NCBI RefSeq assembly: GCF_029201545.1
Contig: NZ_CP104007.1
Coordinates: forward strand, 1,274,501 to 1,338,500
Direction: 5' to 3'
Length of the DNA stretch: 64,000 bases
Source of the DNA: Devosia sp. FJ2-5-3
Lineage (GTDB): Bacteria; Pseudomonadota; Alphaproteobacteria; Rhizobiales; Devosiaceae
Shown: one piece after another, positions 57,433-64,000 of the stretch
How positions within the stretch are numbered: position 1 is the first letter of the stretch
Layout: each line of letters starts with the position of its first letter
The notes under the pieces: generated by a model
Databases searched by the model: none
Seen by the model: the letters and a program-made list of their open reading frames with translations, nothing else
What the model was told of the DNA's origin: nothing
Made by a program: the position numbers and the translations under genes

Positions 57433-58356
57433 ATGAAATGGCGTGGGCGCGAGCGCAGCAGCAATATCGAGGATCGTCGGGGTCAGGCTGGGGGCGGTCT
57501 GGGTGGCCTCGGCGGATTGGGAGGCATGGGCCGCGGCGGCGGCATCCGCATTCCCTCAGGGGGTGGCTCGCGCGGCGGGATTGGCGGGGTCATCGGCATC
57601 GTGGTGGTGCTCGGCATCCTGTGGCTGGTGACCGGGCAGAACCCGCTCGACATGCTCACCGATGGGCAGAGCAGCGCGCCATCCACCGCATCCTCTCGTC
57701 AATTGCCAGCCGAAGGGCAGGATGAACTTGCCGATTTCGTCGGCGTCGTGGTCAAGGAAACGGAAGACCTCTGGGGTGAGGTCTTTGCGGCTTCCGGCAG
57801 CGATTATCCCGAGCCAAGGGTCGTGCTGTTCACCAACCAGGTCGATACGGCCTGCGGCATGGCCGATTCGGGCGTGGGACCCTTCTATTGTCCGGGCGAT
57901 TCGCGGGTCTATATCGATCTGAGCTTTTATGACCAATTGCACCGCCAGTTTGGTGCACCGGGCGATTTTGCCCAGGCCTATGTGCTGGCGCACGAAGTTG
58001 GTCACCACGTCCAGAATTTGACGGGCGTCCTGCCCGAATTCAACCGGCGCCGTCAGGCGATGAGCGCGACCGAGGCCAATGCCTATTCGGTTCGGGTCGA
58101 ATTGCAGGCCGATTGTTATGCAGGTGTCTGGGCCAATTATGCCGGCCAGCAGAATTTGCTCGAAGCGGGCGATTTCGAGGAAGCGCTCAATGCGGCCAAC
58201 CAGATCGGGGACGATACACTGCAAAAGCGGATGCAGGGATTTGCCGTGCCCAAGACGTTCAACCATGGCACGTCGGCGCAGCGGAAGGCGTGGTTCGAAC
58301 GCGGTTACCGCACCGGCAATCCGGCGGACTGCGACACATTTTCGGCAAGCATCTGA
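57433..58356 (+). CDS. YpfJ-type neutral zinc metallopeptidase
   Basis: 307 residues. A Gly-rich start (residues 20-50) precedes one hydrophobic helix (GVIGIVVVLGILWLV), so the catalytic part faces the periplasm. LAHEVGHHVQNL is the HExxH zinc motif. A later ELQADCYAGVWA contributes the third ligand region. Proteins of this family are widespread and little studied. The CDS is divergent from cpdB. Confidence 0.9.
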   Translation: MKWRGRERSSNIEDRRGQAGGGLGGLGGLGGMGRGGGIRIPSGGGSRGGIGGVIGIVVVLGILWLVTGQNPLDMLTDGQSSAPSTASSRQLPAEGQDELADFVGVVVKETEDLWGEVFAASGSDYPEPRVVLFTNQVDTACGMADSGVGPFYCPGDSRVYIDLSFYDQLHRQFGAPGDFAQAYVLAHEVGHHVQNLTGVLPEFNRRRQAMSATEANAYSVRVELQADCYAGVWANYAGQQNLLEAGDFEEALNAANQIGDDTLQKRMQGFAVPKTFNHGTSAQRKAWFERGYRTGNPADCDTFSASI

Positions 58357-58390
58357 CACGGTGATGGTTTATGGCTCCGGCGCATTCCTA

Positions 58391-58494
58391 GAGCATTTCA
58401 CCGTGTCGTCGACACGATGACATCACTCTAAGTCCTTGTTTTGTCGCGCTTCCGAACCGGAAAAGTGGTGCCCACTTTTCCTGGAAACGCTCTC
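58391..58494. repeat. Hyphomicrobiales intergenic repeat, copy 2
   Basis: Runs from AGAGCATTTCACCGTGTCGT through TTTTGTCGCGCTTCCGAACC to the hairpin GGAAAAGTGG/CCACTTTTCC. It is the same element as at 50180-50276, placed between the zinc peptidase and glycosyltransferase genes. Confidence 0.8.
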
Positions 58495-58508
58495 GTGCCG
58501 GAGCCTCG

Positions 58509-60035
58509 ATGACCATCCCGAAGATCATCCACTTCACCTGGAAGACCAAGACGCTCACGCGGTTTGCGCAGCGCACCTGGGATGAATGGAAGCGCACCCA
58601 TCCCGATTATGAGCTGAAGCTGTGGGATGATGCCGATATTCGCGCATTGGTGGAAGCGCACTATCCCGAGCATCTGGCGACTTTCGACGGCTATCGCTCG
58701 GGGATCTTTCGCGCCGACGCCTGGCGTTTTTTCGTGCTGCACCATGAGGGTGGCATCTATGCCGACCTCGATATGTGGCCCAAGGGGCGGATCGATCGCC
58801 TGTGCTTGGAGAGCGCGTGTTTCGTAGGGGCCGAGCCGGAAATCCATGTCGAGGAGAATGACGGGCGCTATCGCGGCATGCCTTTCCTCCTGTGCAACGC
58901 CTTCATGGGGTCCGAGCCGGGCCATGTGTTCTGGCAGCGATGCATCGACGAGATGGCGCGCTGTTCGGCGACCGAGGATGTGGTGGATGCGACCGGACCG
59001 CGTTTCGTCAACGGGATCGGCCTTCGTGTGCCGCGCGAGGAGCGGCCCGATGTGCTGCTGCCCAATTTCTGGAGCCCGCTGTCGGGATGGGGCAAGCCGG
59101 CGCCCACCTCTGAGGCCTATGCGGATGCAGTGGCGGAGGAATTCACGACCATCGGGCGCGGCGAACCGGCGCTGGTTTCCCATCTGTGGCGAAATTCCTG
59201 GCTTATGCCGGTCTACTACAAGGGGCCGCGTTTCTGGCGCATACCGAACCGGGTGCAATGGTGGTGGCGCGGCCGCCAACACGCGGATCTGGCGGGGCTG
59301 GATTTCGGTAAGCCGAGCCGAAGCTATGCGCGCCAGGTGATCGACCCCCCTGCCACCTGGCCGGAAATTTTTGTCGCCGTTGATCTCAGCGCGGGGACCC
59401 AGGCTGTCGCGTCGGTTCTCAAGTCCATCAGCTATCCCAAGGACAAACTTTCGATCGGTCTTTTCGGCAGCGATGCGGGCGCGATTGGGGCGGCCAGCGC
59501 GACGCTCGCCGAATCTGGCCTCGGCTTTGAGGTGTTTCCCGCCGTTGAGGAGGAGAACAGCCGTCGCAATGGCATGCTCGAGGCGGGGCGGGGAAGGCAT
59601 TGCGTCGTGCTCGACGGGCGTGTGACCGCGGTTCCCGCCGGGACGCTCGAAGCCATGGTGTCGGCGGATCGTCCGGTTGTGACTGTCGAGGTGGTCGACG
59701 CGCAGGGCAGGGATCGCAATGAAGCGACCATGCTCTACACGCAGGATATCTTCAAATCGCTCTATCGGGCCGGCGGTCGCGAGGCGGATGCGCGATTGCC
59801 AGTCAGTGGGGCGGTGCGACCGCTGGTTGATTTCCGCTATCTCAATGTTGCGCCGGTGACTGTCGTGGGGTGCGATCTGCTGCTGGTGCGCGCGGACGTG
59901 ATTGAAGCGGGCGCGCGGTTTCCTGACAAAGCCTACAAGGCGCACAATGGCAGCCGGGCCTTTGCGCTGTTGGCGCGGAATCTGGGATTTGAGGTTGCAG
60001 CCTTGCCCAACCGGACGATTGTTACCGCGCGATAG
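58509..60035 (+). CDS. glycosyltransferase with DXD sugar-binding motif (OCH1-like), extended C-terminus
   Basis: 508 residues. The first 230 residues are a GT32-type domain: IPKIIHFTWKTK, then FRADAWRFFVLHHEGGIYAD and LDMWP, with the DLD metal-binding site. The remaining 250 residues form a second domain that begins WPEIFVAVDLSAGTQAVASV and looks like a separate GT-A fold (ADRPVVTVEVVDAQGRDRNE). The acceptor is unknown; polysaccharide or glycolipid synthesis is likely. Confidence 0.85.
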   Translation: MTIPKIIHFTWKTKTLTRFAQRTWDEWKRTHPDYELKLWDDADIRALVEAHYPEHLATFDGYRSGIFRADAWRFFVLHHEGGIYADLDMWPKGRIDRLCLESACFVGAEPEIHVEENDGRYRGMPFLLCNAFMGSEPGHVFWQRCIDEMARCSATEDVVDATGPRFVNGIGLRVPREERPDVLLPNFWSPLSGWGKPAPTSEAYADAVAEEFTTIGRGEPALVSHLWRNSWLMPVYYKGPRFWRIPNRVQWWWRGRQHADLAGLDFGKPSRSYARQVIDPPATWPEIFVAVDLSAGTQAVASVLKSISYPKDKLSIGLFGSDAGAIGAASATLAESGLGFEVFPAVEEENSRRNGMLEAGRGRHCVVLDGRVTAVPAGTLEAMVSADRPVVTVEVVDAQGRDRNEATMLYTQDIFKSLYRAGGREADARLPVSGAVRPLVDFRYLNVAPVTVVGCDLLLVRADVIEAGARFPDKAYKAHNGSRAFALLARNLGFEVAALPNRTIVTAR

Positions 60036-60125
60036 GAAAGCCTGGCTGGAGCAGAAGAGAGGGGTCCGCTTGTGAACCGCGGGTCAGGGGAATGCGTTCT
60101 TCTTTCCAGAGAGAAGGAGAGTGAG

Positions 60126-60302
60126 ATGACCGAGAAAAAGACGAAGGGTTTGCCCGATTCGACGCCCGCGGAAAGCGCGGAGAAGGAGCGCAAATCGGCC
60201 CAGACGAAAGACAGCAAGCTGCCCGAACCCAAGGATGACGGCGACATGCCGGGCGCGGATGGGCGACTTTCGGCACGCGCCGACGAAGACACCTACGACT
60301 GA
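60126..60302 (+). CDS. small charged protein, 58 aa, unknown
   Basis: Starts at ATG 60126 with GGAG six bases upstream. Nearly half the residues are charged, with many Pro and Ser, and no hydrophobic core is present, so it is probably disordered. Family not recognised. The good ribosome site and an intact frame argue for a real gene. Confidence 0.55.
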   Translation: MTEKKTKGLPDSTPAESAEKERKSAQTKDSKLPEPKDDGDMPGADGRLSARADEDTYD

Positions 60303-60331
60303 CCGCGCCGGTGTCGGTTCTCAAAAAGACA

Positions 60332-60357
60332 AAGGGCGCGGTGTGAACCACGCCCTT
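60332..60357 (-). terminator. terminator of carA
   Basis: AAGGGCG/CGCCCTT stem with an inner GGT/ACC step, then TTGTCTTTTTG on the minus strand. It lies 45 bp after the carA stop. Confidence 0.75.
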
Positions 60358-60402
60358 CGGTATTTTCGCATGCGTTCAGGGCTGGCGCCCCGGCGCTGAC
60401 AC

Positions 60403-61614
60403 TCAGGCGGCGGCGCCGGGAGCGACATATTCCGGCTTTTCCTCGACACCCTTCTGCTTGCGCACATGGTTGAGGAAACGCGTGAACAGATAGTGGCTGT
60501 CCTGCGGACCCGGATTGGCCTCGGGGTGGTACTGGACCGAGAAGATCGGCTTGCCATCGACAGCCAGACCGGCATTCGACCCGTCGAACAGCGAGATGTG
60601 GGTCTGGGTGACGCCAGCAGGCAGTGAGGCGGCGTCGACCGCAAAGCCGTGGTTCATGGAGGTGATCTCCACTTTGCCGGTGGTGAGGTCCTTGACCGGG
60701 TGATTGGCGCCGTGGTGCCCCTGATGCATCTTCGAGGTGGTGCCACCCAATGCTCGGCCGAGCAGCTGGTGACCCAGGCAGATGCCGAAGATCGGCTTGC
60801 CGGTTTCCATCAGCTTCTGGATGGTCGGTACCGCGTATTTGCCGGTGGCTGCCGGATCGCCGGGGCCATTGGACAGGAAAATCCCATCGGGATTATGGGC
60901 CAGGATGTCGGCGGCAGTCGCCGTGGCGGGCACGACGGTGACCTTGGCGCCCTGGTCGGCGAGGCAGCGCAGAATGTTGCGCTTGGCACCGAAGTCGACG
61001 GCGACGACATGGAACTCTGGATTGTCGAGCGTGCCGTAGCCCTTGTTCCATTCCCAGCTGGTCTGGTCCCAGTGGTAGGTCTGGGCGGTGGTCACTTCCT
61101 TGGCAAGGTCGAGACCTTCGAGGCCGGGGAAGGCGTCAAGCTCTGCCTGGATAGAGGGTTCGTCGAACATGCCGGACGGTTCATGGGAGATGACGCCGTT
61201 GGGCATGCCATTTTCACGGATGAGGGCAGTCAGCGCACGGGTGTCGATGCCGGTGATGCCGACGATGTTGCGCTTCTTGAGCCAGGCATCGAGCTTTTCG
61301 GCGGCGCGATAATTGGACGGGTTGGTAATGTCAGCCTTGAGGACCACGCCCCGGACGCCGGACAGGGCGGCCATGTTGACCGTCTCGATGTCTTCGTCAT
61401 TGGTGCCGACATTGCCGATATGGGGGAAGGTGAAGGTGATGATCTGTCCGGCATAGGACGGATCGGTCAGCACTTCCTGATATCCGGTCATCGCCGTGTT
61501 GAAGCAGACTTCGCCGGCTGCGTGGCCGACGGCGCCGATGCCGCGACCCTCGAGGCGCGTTCCATCAGCCAGAATTAGCACTGCGGTCGCGGGGGATTGC
61601 TGCCAGCCGGTCAC
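60403..61614 (-). CDS. carA: carbamoyl-phosphate synthase small chain
   Basis: 403 residues from GTG 61614, with GGAGA upstream. It hydrolyses glutamine and passes ammonia to CarB. The N-terminal CPSase domain has CFNTAMTGYQEVLTDPSYAG. The C-terminal class I glutaminase has the nucleophile in GICLGHQLLG and the His/Glu pair in VQYHPEANPGP. Divergent from the YqeY-like gene; carB is elsewhere at 40.5 kb. Confidence 0.97.
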   Translation of the reverse strand: MTGWQQSPATAVLILADGTRLEGRGIGAVGHAAGEVCFNTAMTGYQEVLTDPSYAGQIITFTFPHIGNVGTNDEDIETVNMAALSGVRGVVLKADITNPSNYRAAEKLDAWLKKRNIVGITGIDTRALTALIRENGMPNGVISHEPSGMFDEPSIQAELDAFPGLEGLDLAKEVTTAQTYHWDQTSWEWNKGYGTLDNPEFHVVAVDFGAKRNILRCLADQGAKVTVVPATATAADILAHNPDGIFLSNGPGDPAATGKYAVPTIQKLMETGKPIFGICLGHQLLGRALGGTTSKMHQGHHGANHPVKDLTTGKVEITSMNHGFAVDAASLPAGVTQTHISLFDGSNAGLAVDGKPIFSVQYHPEANPGPQDSHYLFTRFLNHVRKQKGVEEKPEYVAPGAAA

Positions 61615-61803
61615 GGTCGGTCTCCACTGTTGGTTCGATAAGGTCGCGCGACAAACCGGGTGGGCGGAGCCGTCCCCGATCAGTTTGCGAAGATGTAGGT
61701 TAAGGCCTCCTCTTAGAAGCCTGCGCCCGATAGCGCAAGTAGCGCGCCCGGCGTTTCATGCCTATATGGGGGCGATAAATTGCATAGCAAGGAGCGTTTT
61801 CTC

Positions 61804-62256
61804 ATGCGTGAAACGATCAGCGAAGGTCTCAAACTTGCGCTAAAAGCCCGCGATCAGCGCCGGACCGGCACGCTGCGCGCCATAAATGCGGCGATCAAGG
61901 ACCGGGATATCGCTAATCGCGGCGACGGCAAGGGGCCGGCCACGCAGGACGAGATTCTGGCCATCATCCAGAAGATGGTCAAGCAGCGCGAAGAGAGCTT
62001 TGCCATCTATGCGCAGGCCGGTCGCTCGGATCTGGCGACGGTGGAAAAGGAAGAGATCGATATTCTCAACGAATTCCTGCCCAAGCGCCTTACAGACGAG
62101 GAAGTCGCCGCCGCAATTACCGCTGCAATCGCCACGGTCGGGGCGGCCGGACCGCAGGACATGGGGAAGGTCATCGGCCAGCTCAAGGTGGATTATCCGG
62201 GCCGGATCGACTTCGGCAAGGTCAGCGGGCAGGTGCGCGCGGCACTGACTGCCTGA
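61804..62256 (+). CDS. GatB/YqeY domain protein
   Basis: 150 residues from ATG 61804, after AAGGAG. A helical protein related to the tail domain of the tRNA amidotransferase subunit GatB: MKARDQRR-like ALKARDQRRTGTLRAINAAI, then QKMVKQREESFAIYAQAGRSDL and EFLPKRLTDEEV. It may bind tRNA, but the cellular role is open. The carA-yqeY divergent order is common in Alphaproteobacteria. Confidence 0.9.
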   Translation: MRETISEGLKLALKARDQRRTGTLRAINAAIKDRDIANRGDGKGPATQDEILAIIQKMVKQREESFAIYAQAGRSDLATVEKEEIDILNEFLPKRLTDEEVAAAITAAIATVGAAGPQDMGKVIGQLKVDYPGRIDFGKVSGQVRAALTA

Positions 62257-63405
62257 TCAGGCCACGAGGCGGAGTGCGGCCAGTTGTACCTGGTTGCGCC
62301 CGCTCCTCTTGGCCTTGTAAAGCGCCGCGTCGGCACGGCTGAGCAGCGAGCTGAAAGTTTCCTCGCCACCGCCCGATGCAAGCCCGGCACTGACCGTAGC
62401 GATGCCATTGTCGTGACCTGTGGGAATGGCCTTTGCCGCGAAGGCCGCGCGAATGCGCTCGGCAATGACGAGCGCCGCCTCCCGGTCGAGGCCCGGAAAT
62501 ACCACGCAGAATTCCTCTCCACCCAACCGGGCCGGAATGTCCGCCCCGCGAGTCTCGGCCCGGAGGGTCTGGGCGAAGCTCTGCAACACCTTGTCGCCGG
62601 CAGCGTGGCCGCGACGGTCGTTTATCTGCTTGAAATGGTCGAGATCGAACATGGCAACGACCAGTTCGGGCACGATTTCGTCCTCGGGGAAATGGGTGAA
62701 TAGCGCGCGGCGGTTGAGAACACCGGTCAGAGAGTCAGTGTTTGCCTCGTGCCGGTGGCGGCGGGCAGCGCGGGCATGGTGCAGGGTGAGGGTTATGGCG
62801 CCGATGCCTGTCAGGCCAACAATCGACATGATGAGGTTGAAGTGCTCTGCCCAATTGTCGGGAGGGGCGTCTATAATTGCCCGGCCGTCGATGATCAGCA
62901 TGATCGCGGCAGCGACGAAAGACGTCGAGACGAGGACGTAAAGGATCGTGTTGGCGACAAGAGCGACGGGCGCTTCGTGGCGGCCGCGCCAGTATTCCCA
63001 AGCGCAGAGCAGCATATAGGCCGCGGCGATCCAGTTGAGGATGAGGGTGCCGGTGCCCGAATAGCCGGCGATCAGCGGGATGGAGAGGCTGACCACGGAT
63101 ACGGCCCAGGTGATGATCGGGGACCTGAAGGTGCTGGCGGCGTTGCGGAACTGGCGGGCGCCTGCATAGATGAAGCTCATCCCCGAAATCAGCAGGAAAT
63201 AGGGGACGAACTGGATGGTGAAGTCATAGGCGCCGTTGCGCAGGCCGAGAATGGCCATGCTCACCACGATCAGTCCGATGCCCGCAGCGCCGAGGGCAAG
63301 GTACTTTTCCCCACGCGCATTGTACCAGCCGATAATGAGAGCCCCCATCAGGGCCACGCTGGAAAACGTGATTGCGATCAACAATGACGCATTGTCGATG
63401 ATCAT
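62257..63405 (-). CDS. membrane diguanylate cyclase (GGDEF), second copy
   Basis: 382 residues. About six hydrophobic helices in the first 215 residues form a sensor part of unknown ligand. The GGDEF domain follows (DSLTGVLNRRALFTHF, AMFDLDHFKQINDRRGHAAG) with an active loop GGEEF. The five-upstream inhibition site is RGAD, which fits RxxD. It should make cyclic di-GMP. It converges on the YqeY-like gene with no gap. Confidence 0.92.
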   Translation of the reverse strand: MIIDNASLLIAITFSSVALMGALIIGWYNARGEKYLALGAAGIGLIVVSMAILGLRNGAYDFTIQFVPYFLLISGMSFIYAGARQFRNAASTFRSPIITWAVSVVSLSIPLIAGYSGTGTLILNWIAAAYMLLCAWEYWRGRHEAPVALVANTILYVLVSTSFVAAAIMLIIDGRAIIDAPPDNWAEHFNLIMSIVGLTGIGAITLTLHHARAARRHRHEANTDSLTGVLNRRALFTHFPEDEIVPELVVAMFDLDHFKQINDRRGHAAGDKVLQSFAQTLRAETRGADIPARLGGEEFCVVFPGLDREAALVIAERIRAAFAAKAIPTGHDNGIATVSAGLASGGGEETFSSLLSRADAALYKAKRSGRNQVQLAALRLVA

Positions 63406-63506
63406 GTGGCTCCCCCTCGCTCCCTTGCTGGTTGGTAACCTCCATTGTGGAAGTTTCCGTTACCAAACCCACGCAATTGCAATGGAGCGAGACGAGCCGT
63501 CGGCGG

Positions 63507-64000
63507 CTAACCGGCCAGGGTAGAAACCGGCGGGATCGCGCTGCTGCGTCGTTCTGCAAGATGCGAGCCGATGGCCAGGAGTACGGACAGGCTTGAGGCC
63601 GCCGCCCCGATGAAGGGCAAATTGGCGTAGCCGAAATTGGCTTCGAGCAGGACGGCGCCAAGGATAGCGCCAATGGCGATGCCGACATTATAGGCGGTGG
63701 GAATAAGCGAGGACGCCAGGTTCGGGGCGTCACTGGCCCAGGTGAGGATCCGGGCCTGCAGCGGCGAGCCGAAGGCGAAATTGGTGCCGCCCCACAAGAG
63801 GGCCAGAAACGCCATCGGCACCGCATAGGGGCTGACGAGGTGCACGATGATGAACAGCACGGCCTGGGCGGTGAGGATCACGGTGAGAGATCGCATCATG
63901 TTCCAGTCGGCGAGGCGCCCGCCGATGAACACGCCCGCAGTGGAGCCGACGCCGTAAAGCAGCAACATCCATGGCACAGTGCCGGTATCGAGGCGCGTCA
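63507..64000 (-). CDS. MFS transporter, C-terminal part (5' end outside window)
   Basis: The frame is still open at the window edge, so the gene starts beyond 64000. About 164 residues are visible, with four or five hydrophobic helices. GVFIGGRLADWN is the MFS loop motif between helices 8 and 9 (GGRLAD type), so this is the second half of a DHA1-like drug or sugar efflux protein. Substrate unknown. Confidence 0.85.
   Translation of the reverse strand, partial: TRLDTGTVPWMLLLYGVGSTAGVFIGGRLADWNMMRSLTVILTAQAVLFIIVHLVSPYAVPMAFLALLWGGTNFAFGSPLQARILTWASDAPNLASSLIPTAYNVGIAIGAILGAVLLEANFGYANLPFIGAAASSLSVLLAIGSHLAERRSSAIPPVSTLAG

Overview
The window is a high-GC chromosomal segment of an alphaproteobacterium, most likely a member of Hyphomicrobiales close to Devosia. 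This rests on the families and gene order: trxB next to an LsrB/VtlR-type LysR regulator, a three-gene pntAA-pntAB-pntB transhydrogenase, UvrB with a long N-terminal extension, an Ohr/OhrR pair, and intergenic palindromes typical of rhizobia-like genomes. The assignment is inference; no 16S gene is present. No tRNA, rRNA, insertion sequence, CRISPR array or prophage was recognised.

Layout. 1-2.5 kb: the end of hemH, a secreted SH3 protein, a small unknown gene and several intergenic palindromes. 2.1-4.8 kb: tandem repeat units of about 140 bp around a DUF559 gene, then an AT-rich island with a HEPN-like gene split by one in-frame amber codon. 4.9-11.6 kb: uvrB, a TPR protein and a group of small accessory genes (lactonase-like hydrolase, DoxX, RibD-like reductase, HxlR regulator, ester cyclase). 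11.8-14.7 kb: the pnt operon. 15-26.3 kb: a diguanylate cyclase, small membrane proteins, three tandem secreted SH3/crystallin-like proteins, a thioesterase-tdk pair, GNAT, DMT transporter, SufS-like enzyme and CBS protein. 26.4-30.7 kb: a LacI regulator with three operator-like palindromes and a divergent 60-aa gene, an aspartate aminotransferase, a 2H phosphoesterase and an unknown protein.

30.7-32 kb looks empty of protein genes, but on the minus strand it carries an array of four small-RNA units. Three have promoters with the same layout and hairpin loops showing the anti-Shine-Dalgarno string CCTCCTCCC, seven perfect copies in all. Each of these ends in an intrinsic terminator. They resemble the CcsR/'cuckoo' and alpha-r14 (NfeR) RNAs of Alphaproteobacteria. 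The array lies just downstream of an HAD hydrolase gene and an LsrB/VtlR-like regulator gene. A 14-nt box sits exactly 12 nt upstream of three of the -35 elements. This is the most interesting system in the window.

33.7-64 kb is mostly housekeeping: trxB, greA, a sugar dehydrogenase, cspA, a methyltransferase, threonine aldolase, a CatB-type acetyltransferase, carB, SDR/TetR pair, response regulator, RNA methyltransferase, motAB, a DUF1328 gene, an ABC exporter, ohr/ohrR, RNase T2, cpdB, a zinc peptidase, a glycosyltransferase, carA, a YqeY-like gene, a second diguanylate cyclase and the start-truncated end of an MFS transporter.
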